Assembly (NCBI GenBank): GCA_025455865.1
Contig: JALOLS010000014.1
Location: forward strand, 1 to 38,863
Direction of reading: 5' to 3'
Length of the DNA stretch: 38,863 nt
Source: Thermoleophilia bacterium
GTDB lineage: Bacteria; Actinomycetota; Thermoleophilia; Miltoncostaeales; Miltoncostaeaceae
Shown here piece by piece: positions 1 through 9,181 of this stretch (positions are counted from its first letter, which is position 1; each line of letters begins with the position of its first letter). Below the pieces are notes generated by a model. It was not told where the DNA came from. It ran no database searches and saw nothing but the letters and a program-made list of their open reading frames with translations. The position numbers were made by a program, and so were the translations under genes.

Positions 1-524
1 CAGGTGCGCGGGAGCGCGCGGATGAGCGCCGCGCCGGCCGCGCCGGCCGCGCCGGCGAAGGCGGTCTCGAGCGCCGCGGCCTTGGCCTGGTCGGCCAGCC
101 ACGCCCCGGTGGGCTGCACCACCAGGCCGTGCCGGCGGCCCCAGCGGTAGCGCGCGAACGCCAGCGGCAGGCCGGCCGCGCGGTGGACCAGCGCGGAGCC
201 CGCCCCGTAGCCCAGGCCCGAGGCCCAGGCCCGGCCCCCCGCGGCCCGCACCAGCGCCGGCCGCCAGGCCGGGGAGGCGCGGTGGACGGCCAGGCCCACG
301 GCCGGCCCCACCGGCGCCCCGGCCAGGGCGAGCGCCCGCACGCCCCGCCGGTAGCGGCGGGCCGGGGCGAGGTCGGCCTCGGCGAAGTGGTCGTGCAGCG
401 GCACCGGCCCCGGGTCGGGCACGCCGGGGGCGATCAGCAGGCGCCGCAGGAGGGCGGTCGCCGCCGCGCCGCCGGCCAGGGCGGCCGCGGCGAGGACCGC
501 GGCTCCGGGAGCGTCGCGCGCCAT
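1..524 (-). CDS. M48 (Ste24-like) peptidase, N-terminal part, truncated by window edge
   Basis: The frame read leftwards from the ATG at 524 stays open to the window edge (174 codons). A hydrophobic N-terminal stretch rich in Ala, Gly and Leu is followed by segments resembling the N-terminal domain of Ste24/CAAX-type M48 proteases: a short DHFAEADLAPARRYRRG stretch, then RYRWGRRHGLVVQPTGAWLA and DQAKAAALE, matching the family pattern of an R-x-H-G-L-S-x-Q loop before a membrane helix. The zinc-binding HExxH region would lie beyond the edge, so activity cannot be judged. A Gly-Ala-Ala run near the edge is encoded by a 9-base tandem repeat. The gene is divergent from the phosphoesterase, and a TACGAT box lies six bases before the ATG. 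Family assignment is by pattern only. Confidence 0.6.
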   Translation of the reverse strand, partial: MARDAPGAAVLAAAALAGGAAATALLRRLLIAPGVPDPGPVPLHDHFAEADLAPARRYRRGVRALALAGAPVGPAVGLAVHRASPAWRPALVRAAGGRAWASGLGYGAGSALVHRAAGLPLAFARYRWGRRHGLVVQPTGAWLADQAKAAALETAFAGAAGAAGAALIRALPRT

Positions 525-530
525 GCGCCT

Positions 531-536
531 ATCGTA
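531..536 (-). promoter_or_regulatory. -10 box of a probable leaderless promoter for the M48 gene
   Basis: On the minus strand TACGAT is followed by six bases and then the ATG at 524. TANNNT at this distance puts the transcription start at or next to the start codon. No Shine-Dalgarno sequence is visible. Confidence 0.5.
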
Positions 537-570
537 CGCCCGGCGTCCCGGGGTTCCGGAAAGGACGGGG

Positions 571-1311
571 GTGGGACGAGCGGGCCTGGTGGCGATCATC
601 AGCGACGTGCACGGCAACCGCCAGGCGCTCGAGGCGGTCATGCGCGCGCGCCGTCAGGCCGGGGCCGGCGCGCTCTGGTGCCTGGGCGACGTCGTGGGCT
701 ACGGCGCCGACCCGGTCTGGTGCCTGGGCACCTGCATCGGCGCCGACCGCTGCCTGGCCGGCAACCACGACCTGGCCGCGGCCGGGAAGGTGCCCCTTTC
801 GATGTTCTCCGACTGGGCCCGGGAGGCCCTGCGGTGGACCCGCCGCGCGCTCGACCGCTCGGGGCTCGCCAAGCTCGAGCGCCTGGAGCCGTCGGATCCG
901 GGCGAGGACGCGAGCCTCTTCCACGCGAGCCCGCTCGACCCGGTCTGGGAGTACCTGGTGACCGAGGAGCAGGCGCGGGCCGGCCTGGAGGCCACCGCGG
1001 CGCCGCTCGTGCTCGTGGGCCACACCCACGTGGCGGCCGCCTGGCGGCTGCTCCCCGACGGGCGGGTGGACGGCGGGTTCATCCGGGGCGAGCGCACGAT
1101 CGCGCTGGAGGGGGCCCGCTGGCTGGTGAACCCGGGCTCGGTGGGCCAGCCCCGCGACCGCGACGCCCGCGCCGCGTGGCTGCTGTACGACCCCGAGGCC
1201 AACACGGTGACGTTCAAGCGCACCCCCTACGACGTGGCCGGGGCCCAGAACGCGATCCTGCAGGCCGGCCTGCCCCCGCCGCTCGCCGCCCGGCTGTCGT
1301 CGGGCCGCTGA
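571..1311 (+). CDS. Calcineurin-like metallophosphoesterase (YfcE/MJ0936-like)
   Basis: A 246-residue cytoplasmic protein with the metallophosphoesterase metal-binding series in order: SDVHGN near the N-terminus, GDVVGYG, GNHD, and GHTH in the C-terminal half, followed by NPGSVGQPRD, which is typical of the MJ0936/YfcE-like branch (phosphodiesterases on small substrates or nucleotides). These motifs provide the ligands for a two-metal centre. The frame is open from 523, but the GTG at 571 is preferred because AAGGA (561-565) lies five bases upstream; the GTG at 589 is a further possibility, directly before the first strand. It is divergent from the M48 gene and 38 bases before ftsH. The substrate cannot be inferred. 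Confidence 0.88.
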   Translation: MGRAGLVAIISDVHGNRQALEAVMRARRQAGAGALWCLGDVVGYGADPVWCLGTCIGADRCLAGNHDLAAAGKVPLSMFSDWAREALRWTRRALDRSGLAKLERLEPSDPGEDASLFHASPLDPVWEYLVTEEQARAGLEATAAPLVLVGHTHVAAAWRLLPDGRVDGGFIRGERTIALEGARWLVNPGSVGQPRDRDARAAWLLYDPEANTVTFKRTPYDVAGAQNAILQAGLPPPLAARLSSGR

Positions 1312-1336
1312 CCGCGGCGGTCCGGCCCGGGGCCTT

Positions 1337-1342
1337 TACCAT
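1337..1342 (+). promoter_or_regulatory. -10 box of a probable leaderless promoter for ftsH
   Basis: TACCAT is followed by seven bases and then GTG at 1350. The upstream in-frame ATG at 1341 overlaps this box, which argues that the GTG is the true start and transcription begins on it. Confidence 0.5.
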
Positions 1343-1349
1343 GGGCGCC

Positions 1350-3368
<2,019 letters not shown>

Positions 3369-3382
3369 CCCCGTCCCGGCCC

Positions 3383-4537
3383 GTGCGCGCCTACCTCGAC
3401 CACGGCGCCGACGCGCCCCTCGACCCGCGGGTGCGGGCCGCGATGCTGCCCTGGCTGGACCGGACCGGGAGCCCGATGGGCCTGCACGATCCGGCCCGGG
3501 CGGCGGCCGACGCGCTGGAGGCGGCCCGGGATCAGGTCGCCAGGCTGGCGGCGTGGCCGCCCGCGGGGGTGGTGTTCACCGCCGGGGCGACCGAGGCCCG
3601 GAGCCTTGCGGTGCGCGGGGCGCTGGCCGCCCGGGGCGGCGGCCGGGTGGTGGCGAGCGCGGTGGAGCACGCGGCCACCCTCGCGGCGTGCCGGTCCGCC
3701 GCACGCGGGTCCGATCCCCCGCTGCTCGTGGGCGTCGACGCCGAGGGCCTCATCGACCCCGCCGCGCTGGCCGCCGCGCTGGAGCCGGAGACCGCCCTGG
3801 TGTGCCTGGTCCACGGGCAGCCCGAGGTCGGCGCGCTCCAGGATCTCGGCGCGCTGATCGCCATCGTGCGCGACCGCGCCCCCGGGGCGGTGGTGGTGGC
3901 CGACTGCGAGGAGACCGCGGGGGTCATCGCCCTGGACGGCGCGGCCGAGGCCGACCTGGTGGTCCTCGGCGGCCGGGCGATGGGCGCCCCGGCCTGGTCC
4001 GGGGCGCTCCTGGTGCGGCCGGGGACGCCCCTCCACCCACTGATCGACGGCGGGCCGGAGGAGGGCGGCAAGCGCGGCGGGCCCCATGCGCTCCCCGGCA
4101 TCGTCGCGCTCGGCGAGGCGGCGCGGCTGGCCCCGGCCGAGATGGCCGCACGGGCGACGCGGATGGCCGCGCTGCGCGACCGGCTGGCCGATCGGGTGCT
4201 CTCGGTGCCCGACGTGCGCCTGAACGGCCCGCCGCCCGGGCCCCGGCGCCTGCCCGGGCATCTGCAGGCCTCCGCCGGGTGGGTGGAGGCCGAGACCCTG
4301 GTGCTCGCCCTGGCCGCCCGCGGGGTGGCCTGCTCGCCCGGGTCGGCCTGCACCGCCGGCGCGGGCAAGGCGAGCCCCGTGCTCGAGGCGATGGGCCTGG
4401 ATGCGCCCTGGACCCATTCGGCCGTGCTCTTCACCCTCGGCCCCCGGAGCACCGAGGCCGAGGTCGACCACGCCGGCGGCGCCTTCGCCGACGCCGTCGC
4501 CGCGCTGCGGCGGATGAGCCCCCTCACCCCACGATGA
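3383..4537 (+). CDS. NifS/IscS-fold protein lacking the PLP-binding lysine
   Basis: A 384-residue protein that aligns along its whole length with class I cysteine desulfurases, which use PLP to move sulfur from cysteine to an acceptor. Retained are YLDHGADAPLDPRV (IscS YLDYSATTPVDPRV), AGATE, the EH of VEHAATL (residues 95-96), D174 and the loop GSACTAG with C323 in place of the catalytic cysteine. Lost are the SGHK motif, here GGRA with A199 (codon 3977-3979, gcg) where the PLP lysine should be, the NNE motif (QPE, 146-148), the Gln of the D-x-x-Q motif (E177) and RSGT (RGGP). Classical PLP chemistry is therefore unlikely. The start is GTG 14 bases after the ftsH stop. Its stop overlaps the tusA-like start (ATGA), so the two are probably co-translated. 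It may be a sulfur-carrier scaffold or a pseudoenzyme; this is inference. Confidence 0.85.
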   Translation: MRAYLDHGADAPLDPRVRAAMLPWLDRTGSPMGLHDPARAAADALEAARDQVARLAAWPPAGVVFTAGATEARSLAVRGALAARGGGRVVASAVEHAATLAACRSAARGSDPPLLVGVDAEGLIDPAALAAALEPETALVCLVHGQPEVGALQDLGALIAIVRDRAPGAVVVADCEETAGVIALDGAAEADLVVLGGRAMGAPAWSGALLVRPGTPLHPLIDGGPEEGGKRGGPHALPGIVALGEAARLAPAEMAARATRMAALRDRLADRVLSVPDVRLNGPPPGPRRLPGHLQASAGWVEAETLVLALAARGVACSPGSACTAGAGKASPVLEAMGLDAPWTHSAVLFTLGPRSTEAEVDHAGGAFADAVAALRRMSPLTPR

Positions 4538-4767
4538 CCGGCGCCCCCGTGCTGGTCGACGCCCTCGGCACCTGGTGCCCGGTCCCGGTGAGCCTGACCG
4601 CCCGGGCCATCACCCGGGTGCCCACCGGGGGCCTGGTGGAGGTGTGGGCCGACGACCCCCTGGTCGCCGTGGACCTCCCGGCCTGGTGCCACCGCACCGG
4701 GCACGCGCTGGAGCGGATGGACGAGGAGGCGGGCCGGTGGCGGGCCCTGGTGCGCCGGACCCGCTGA
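4534..4767 (+). CDS. TusA-like sulfur carrier protein
   Basis: A 77-residue protein with the TusA hallmark close to the N-terminus: VDALGTWCPVPV, where the Cys of CPxP carries a persulfide in TusA proteins. The rest follows the two-layer fold: helix SLTARAITRV, strand GLVEVWADDPLVAVDLPAWC, helix, and a C-terminal strand RWRALVRR. The length is normal for the family (about 80). Its ATG overlaps the stop of the NifS-like gene by four bases, and its last 31 bases overlap the next gene. TusA proteins receive sulfur from cysteine desulfurases, so pairing with a desulfurase-fold protein is meaningful even though that protein has lost its PLP lysine. Confidence 0.88.
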   Translation: MTGAPVLVDALGTWCPVPVSLTARAITRVPTGGLVEVWADDPLVAVDLPAWCHRTGHALERMDEEAGRWRALVRRTR

Positions 4768-5759
4768 GCGCGGGCCGGCTCGCGGCGCAGGGGCTGACCG
4801 ACCGGGCGGCGCGCACCCCGCTTGCGGTGGTGCGGCACCTGCTCGCGGTGCAGGCCCAGGACCTGCGGGCCGCCCGCCTGGCGATCCGGGCCCGGTCCCG
4901 GGGCCTCACCGCCGGCGACGTCGACGACGCCCTGGACCGCGGCGAGATCGTGGTCGACCACCTCATGCGCGGCACGCTGCACCTGGTCGCCGCCGAGGAC
5001 CACGGCTGGCTGCACGCCCTCACCGCCCACCGCCAGGCGGCCATGAGCGCGCATGGGCTCGCCCGCGAGGGGCTCTCCCCCGCCGAGGCCCGGCGGGGCG
5101 TCGGGGTGATCGCCGCCGCCGTGGGCGAGGGCCCCCACACCCGCGCCGAGCTTCGCGCCCGCCTGGAGGCCGAGGGCGTGCACGCCGCCGGCCAGGCCCT
5201 GGCCCATCTGCTCCTCGCCGCCTCGATCGCCGGGGTCGTCGTGCGCGGCCCGCTGCGCGGGCGCGAGCAGGCCCTGGTGGACCGCGCGGCGTGGGTGAGG
5301 CCGCGCGCCGTGCCCACCGGCGACGAGGCCCTGGCCCGCCTCGGCACGCGCTACCTGGCCGGCCACGCGCCCGCGACGCCGGCCGACCTCGCCTGGTGGG
5401 CCGGCATCACCCGCGCCGACGCGGCGCGGGCGCTCGGCCCGGCCCGGCCCGCGCCCGGGGCGCCGGCGCCCGCGCCCCCGGCCCCGGTGCTCCTGGGCGC
5501 GTTCGACCCGGCCCTGCTCGGGTGGACGTCGCGGGAGTGGCTCTGTGGGCCACACTGCGGCGAGGTCGCCGCCGGCGGCATGATCCGGGCGGCGGCCGTC
5601 GTCGACGGCCGGGTCGTCGGCACCTGGACCACGCCGGGCGGGCGGGTCGCCCTGGCCCCGCTGGAGCCGGTCCCCGCGCCGGCCGCCGCCGCCCTGGCGG
5701 CGGACGCGGCCGACGTCGAGCGGTTCCTCGCTACTGGGTCGCGAGCAGGTAGACGATGA
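4737..5759 (+). CDS. Winged-helix DNA-binding domain protein (AlkZ/YcaQ-like, HTH_42)
   Basis: A 340-residue protein of the HTH_42 family. The N-terminal stretch LLAVQAQDLRAARLAIRAR contains a QxQ pair (Q39, Q41), the active-site motif of AlkZ-type glycosylases that remove bulky or crosslinked DNA adducts. Downstream come DDALDRGEIVVDHLMRGTLH, LVAAEDHGW, and a C-terminal region with VLLGAFDPALLGW and a late VVDGRVVGTWTTPGGRV strand pair, as in the family. The GTG at 4737 is chosen because GAGGAGG (4723-4729) sits seven bases upstream; this makes it overlap the tusA-like gene by 31 bases. Its 3' end overlaps the convergent DUF2510 gene by 29 bases. Whether it has glycosylase activity or only binds DNA is open. 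Confidence 0.82.
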   Translation: MAGPGAPDPLSAGRLAAQGLTDRAARTPLAVVRHLLAVQAQDLRAARLAIRARSRGLTAGDVDDALDRGEIVVDHLMRGTLHLVAAEDHGWLHALTAHRQAAMSAHGLAREGLSPAEARRGVGVIAAAVGEGPHTRAELRARLEAEGVHAAGQALAHLLLAASIAGVVVRGPLRGREQALVDRAAWVRPRAVPTGDEALARLGTRYLAGHAPATPADLAWWAGITRADAARALGPARPAPGAPAPAPPAPVLLGAFDPALLGWTSREWLCGPHCGEVAAGGMIRAAAVVDGRVVGTWTTPGGRVALAPLEPVPAPAAAALAADAADVERFLATGSRAGRR

Positions 5760-6162
5760 GGGCGACGCCGCCGAGGAAGCCGATGATCCCGGTGATGAGC
5801 CCGGCCTGCGCCATGCCGCGACCCCCGAGGCCCGGGTCGCGCTTGATGTCGCTCAGGGCCATCACGCCGAAGATGATGGCGAGCGCCCCCATGATCACCC
5901 CGAAGACGATGAGGCCGACGATCCCGAGCACCAGCGACGCGATCGCCTTGCCGCTCCGCCGCGACTGGGGGTAGCCGCCCGCGGCGGGCATCGCGGTGGC
6001 GAGCGGCGGCGCCTCCACCGGGGCCGGGTAGTCGATCTGGAGCGGGTCGGTGGCGGTCTCGCCCCGGTCGCTCACATGCTCCGACCACTGGGTCCCGTCC
6101 CAGTAGCGGAGCTCGTGGCGGCCGGAGGGGTCCGGCATCCAGGCGGCGGAAGCGGGCGTCAC
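5731..6162 (-). CDS. DUF2510/DUF4190 membrane protein
   Basis: A 143-residue protein. The N-terminal 30 residues form a DUF2510 unit (AAWMPDPSGRHELRYWDGTQ then WSEHV), a short aromatic-rich motif common in actinobacterial membrane proteins. After a Pro-rich linker, a DUF4190-type segment contains two membrane helices (ASLVLGIVGLIVFGVIMGAL and AGLITGIIGFLGGVALIVYL) joined by an amphipathic loop. The GTG start at 6162 has GAGGAGG about ten bases upstream, and a TACGAT -10 box lies further upstream, giving a short leader. The function of the family is unknown; a role at the cell envelope is inferred from topology. It converges on and overlaps the winged-helix gene by 29 bases. Confidence 0.85.
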   Translation of the reverse strand: MTPASAAWMPDPSGRHELRYWDGTQWSEHVSDRGETATDPLQIDYPAPVEAPPLATAMPAAGGYPQSRRSGKAIASLVLGIVGLIVFGVIMGALAIIFGVMALSDIKRDPGLGGRGMAQAGLITGIIGFLGGVALIVYLLATQ

Positions 6163-6195
6163 GGGCGGGGGGCCTCCTCGTGGGTCAACCAGCCG

Positions 6196-6201
6196 ATCGT
6201 A
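6196..6201 (-). promoter_or_regulatory. Probable -10 box for the DUF2510 gene
   Basis: TACGAT on the minus strand, 33 bases before the GTG at 6162, with a GAGGAGG ribosome site in between. This is a conventional leadered arrangement, unlike the leaderless genes nearby. Confidence 0.4.
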
Positions 6202-6238
6202 CCGGCCGGGGCGGGTGCGGTCGGCCCGGCGCGGACGG

Positions 6239-6895
6239 TCAGATGATCTCGGTGACGCGCCCGCGGGCGTTCGCGCGGAGCTGCTTGGACTCCCGGGTGC
6301 CGCTCACGTTGACGAAGAAGCGGATCTCGGGTGAGAACGGCAGGAACCGCTTGATGAGCACGCCGCCGGTCTGGGACCCCTCGATCGGGATCTGGTTCCC
6401 CCGCCGCACCAGGCGCGGCACCGCGGCCAGGTTGACGTCGCGCGCGGTGAAGAGGTTGGCCGGCAGGTCGCGGATGTTCCCGGACAGGCGCACCGGCACC
6501 GGGCCGGTGATCTGGCCGTCGCGCCAGGTGTACTGGTCGACGTTGCGCGGGATGCGCTTGTCCTGCACCTCGAAGAACGCGTAGCTGTCGTAGGCCCCGA
6601 TCTCCAGGAAGCTCGGCCGGTAGCCGAGCTGCTTGGTGAGCTGGTTCACGATGCCGGTGAGCCCGCCCGGATCCCAGGGACCCGGCGGGACCACGCGCCC
6701 GCCCGGGCCGGTGGTGCCCTCGATGGGCTGGGTGCGCGGCGACTCGGGGTCGGCGGGCGGCGGGGGCGGGGGCGGTGCCGGCGGCGCCGGGGTGGCCGCG
6801 GTGGTGGCCGGTGCGTCGTCGCCCCCGCCGCACGCGGCGGCACCGAGGGGCAGCAGGGCGATGGCGCCGGCGGCGAGGAGCGTACGGATCCGCAT
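6239..6895 (-). CDS. Proline-rich lipoprotein of unknown function
   Basis: A 218-residue predicted lipoprotein. MRIRTLLAAGAIALLPLGAA followed by ACGGG is a signal peptide with a lipobox cysteine at about residue 22. Next is an Ala/Thr/Pro-rich, probably disordered linker with an eight-proline run, then a globular region of about 150 residues (LGYRPSFLEIGAYDSYAFFE, GNIRDLPANLFTARDVNL, FLPFSPEIRFFVNVSGTRES) that I do not recognise. It lies 35 bases downstream of gpmI on the same strand but has its own TAGGGT box eight bases before the ATG, so it may be transcribed alone. It is probably anchored on the outer face of the membrane. Confidence 0.82.
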   Translation of the reverse strand: MRIRTLLAAGAIALLPLGAAACGGGDDAPATTAATPAPPAPPPPPPPADPESPRTQPIEGTTGPGGRVVPPGPWDPGGLTGIVNQLTKQLGYRPSFLEIGAYDSYAFFEVQDKRIPRNVDQYTWRDGQITGPVPVRLSGNIRDLPANLFTARDVNLAAVPRLVRRGNQIPIEGSQTGGVLIKRFLPFSPEIRFFVNVSGTRESKQLRANARGRVTEII

Positions 6896-6903
6896 GGACC
6901 GGG

Positions 6904-6909
6904 ACCCTA
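6904..6909 (-). promoter_or_regulatory. -10 box of a probable leaderless promoter for the 6239-6895 lipoprotein
   Basis: TAGGGT on the minus strand, eight bases before the ATG at 6895, with no Shine-Dalgarno sequence. It sits in the 35-base gap after gpmI. Confidence 0.45.
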
Positions 6910-6930
6910 CCGGTCGCGCCGGGCGACGGC

Positions 6931-8427
6931 CTACGAGATGAGCACCTCGCCGGTCATCGCCGCCGGCGCGGTCCAGCCCATGAGGGCGCAGGCGGTGGGG
7001 CCGACGTCGCCGAGCTTGCCCTCGCGCAGGGGGAGGCCCGCGCGGTCGATCCACAGCGGCACCGGGTTCGTGGTGTGCGCGGTGTTGGGGCTCCCGTCGG
7101 GCTCCAGCATGACCTCGCTGTTGCCGTGGTCGGCGGTGACCATGAGCAGCCCGCCCGCCGCCCGCACCGCGGCGCGGATGTCGCCCATGCAGCGGTCCAC
7201 CGCCTCGATGCCGCGCACCGCGGCGGGGACGACGCCGGTGTGGCCGACCATGTCGGCGTTGGCGAAGTTCACGACGAGGAAGGCGTTGCGGCCGGCGGCG
7301 AGGCCGGCGACGACCGCGTCGCGGATGCCCGCGGCGCTCATCTCGGGGGCCTCGTCGTAGGTGGCGACGTGCTGCGGGGAGGGCACCAGCACGCGCTCCT
7401 CGCCCGGGAACGGCTCCTCGCGACCTCCGTTGAAGAAGTAGGTCACATGGGCGTACTTCTCGGTCTCGGCCACGTGGAGCTGCGGCACGCCCATGCCGCT
7501 CACCGTCTCGGCCAGGCCCTGGCGCACGTCCTCGGCCTCGAACGCCGCCGGGTACGGCCACTCGGCCCGGTAGCGGGTCATCATCGCGAGATGCGGGAGC
7601 GGCGGCGCCGGCCCGCGGTCGAAGCCGTCGAAGCCCACCTCGGCGAGCGCCTGGGTGAGCTGGCGGGCCCGGTCGGGCCGGAAGTTCCAGTAGATGACCG
7701 CGTCGCCCGCGCGCACCCGGTGCTCGGCCGGGGGCCCGATGACCCACGGCTCGATGAACTCGTCGCTCACCCCGGCCGCGTAGGAGCGGCGGACGGCCTC
7801 CGAGGCCGACGGCGCCTCGTTGCCCACGCCGCTGACCATCGCGTCGTAGCAGCGCTCGGTGCGCTGCCAGCGCCGGTCGCGGTCCATGCCCCAGTAGCGC
7901 CCGCACACCGTCCCGATGACCGCGCCGCGGGCCTCGAGCGCCTCGATGGCCGGCAGGCCCGAGTCCGGGCGGGTGTCCCGGCCGTCGGTCAGGGCGTGGA
8001 CGACCACCCGCTCCAGGCCGCGCGCCCGGGCCACGTCGAGGATCGCCTCCAGGTGGCGCTGGCTCGCGTGCACCCCGCCGTCGCCGACCAGCCCGACCAG
8101 GTGCAGCGTCGCGCCGCGGGCGTGGTCCATCGCCCCGGTGAGCGCCGGGTTGGCCGCGAACGCGCCGCCGGCGATGGCCTCGTCGATGCGCACCAGCATC
8201 TGGGGCACGCGCCGGCCCGCGCCGAGGTTCAGGTGGCCCACCTCGGAGTTGCCCTGCTGGCCGTCCGGCAGGCCCACCGGCAGCCCGGCCGCCTGCAGCC
8301 GGGTGGCCGAGCCCTCCGCGGCGAGCGCGTCGAGCGCCGGGGTGCGGGCCAGGCGCACCGCGTTCCCGGGCCCGGCCGGCGCGATGCCGAAGCCGTCGAT
8401 GACGACCAGCACCAGCGGCCCGGGCAC
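6931..8427 (-). CDS. gpmI: 2,3-bisphosphoglycerate-independent phosphoglycerate mutase
   Basis: A 498-residue cytosolic enzyme that interconverts 3- and 2-phosphoglycerate using two Mn ions and a phosphoserine. Visible motifs are VLVVIDGFGIAPAGPGNAV at the N-terminus (metal-binding Asp), GLPDGQQGNSEVGHLNLGAG with the catalytic Ser, HALTDGRDT, CGRYWGMDRD, YWNFRPDRARQL, VVNFANADMVGHTG and the C-terminal TADHGNSE. Its length is in the usual range of about 510. The GTG start lies four bases after the tpiA stop. It is the last gene of gap-pgk-tpiA-gpmI, so lower glycolysis is encoded as one unit. Confidence 0.96.
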   Translation of the reverse strand: MPGPLVLVVIDGFGIAPAGPGNAVRLARTPALDALAAEGSATRLQAAGLPVGLPDGQQGNSEVGHLNLGAGRRVPQMLVRIDEAIAGGAFAANPALTGAMDHARGATLHLVGLVGDGGVHASQRHLEAILDVARARGLERVVVHALTDGRDTRPDSGLPAIEALEARGAVIGTVCGRYWGMDRDRRWQRTERCYDAMVSGVGNEAPSASEAVRRSYAAGVSDEFIEPWVIGPPAEHRVRAGDAVIYWNFRPDRARQLTQALAEVGFDGFDRGPAPPLPHLAMMTRYRAEWPYPAAFEAEDVRQGLAETVSGMGVPQLHVAETEKYAHVTYFFNGGREEPFPGEERVLVPSPQHVATYDEAPEMSAAGIRDAVVAGLAAGRNAFLVVNFANADMVGHTGVVPAAVRGIEAVDRCMGDIRAAVRAAGGLLMVTADHGNSEVMLEPDGSPNTAHTTNPVPLWIDRAGLPLREGKLGDVGPTACALMGWTAPAAMTGEVLIS

Positions 8428-8431
8428 GACC

Positions 8432-9181
8432 TCAGCCCGCCGCGGCGACGACGGTGGCGAACTTCGCCGGGTCGAGGCTCGCGCCGCCGACCAGGCCGCC
8501 GTCCACGTCGGCCTGCGCGAAGAGCTCGGCCGCGTTGTCGGGGGTCACGCTCCCGCCATAGAGCACCCGCAGGGGCTCGGGGTCGACGAACTCGGCCGCG
8601 ACCGCGCGCACGTGGGCGCAGGCGTCCTGGGCCTGGCCGGGTGACGCGGTGCGGCCGGTGCCGATCGCCCAGATCGGCTCGTAGGCGACCACCAGGCGGT
8701 CCTGCTCCTCGCGGGTGACCACCCCGAGCGCGGCGCGGATCTGCCCGGTGAGCCAGGACTCGGTCTGGCCGGCCTCACGCTGCTCCAGCGACTCGCCGCA
8801 GCAGAGGATGACCACCAGGCCGTGGTCGAGCGCGGCGCGCACCCGGGCGGCGACCATCGCGTCGCTCTCGCCGGCGGCGCGCCGCTCGGAGTGGCCGACG
8901 ATGGCCCCCCGGGCGCCGGTGGCGAGGACCATCGGGGCCGACACCTCGCCGGTGTGGGCGCCCTGGACCTGGTCGTGCACGGTCTGGCTCGCCACCCAGA
9001 CGGGGCTGCCCTCGAGCGCCCGCACGGTGTCGGCGAGCGCGGTGAACGGCGGGCACAGCGCCACCTCGGCCGCGGGGGTCCCGATGAGGGGGGTGAACGC
9101 CTCGCAGTAGGCCACCGCCTCGGCCCCGGTCTTGAACATCTTCCAGTTGCCCGCGACCAGCGGGCGCCGCGCGGCGCTCAT
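8432..9181 (-). CDS. tpiA: Triosephosphate isomerase
   Basis: A 249-residue TIM-barrel enzyme that interconverts dihydroxyacetone phosphate and glyceraldehyde 3-phosphate. The catalytic residues are all present: N12 and K14 in AGNWKMF, His in IVGHSERR, and Glu in VAYEPIWAIGTG; the phosphate-binding YGGSV and GGLVGGASL are near the C-terminus. The length is typical. The ATG overlaps the pgk stop (ATGA), indicating translational coupling. Confidence 0.97.
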   Translation of the reverse strand: MSAARRPLVAGNWKMFKTGAEAVAYCEAFTPLIGTPAAEVALCPPFTALADTVRALEGSPVWVASQTVHDQVQGAHTGEVSAPMVLATGARGAIVGHSERRAAGESDAMVAARVRAALDHGLVVILCCGESLEQREAGQTESWLTGQIRAALGVVTREEQDRLVVAYEPIWAIGTGRTASPGQAQDACAHVRAVAAEFVDPEPLRVLYGGSVTPDNAAELFAQADVDGGLVGGASLDPAKFATVVAAAG

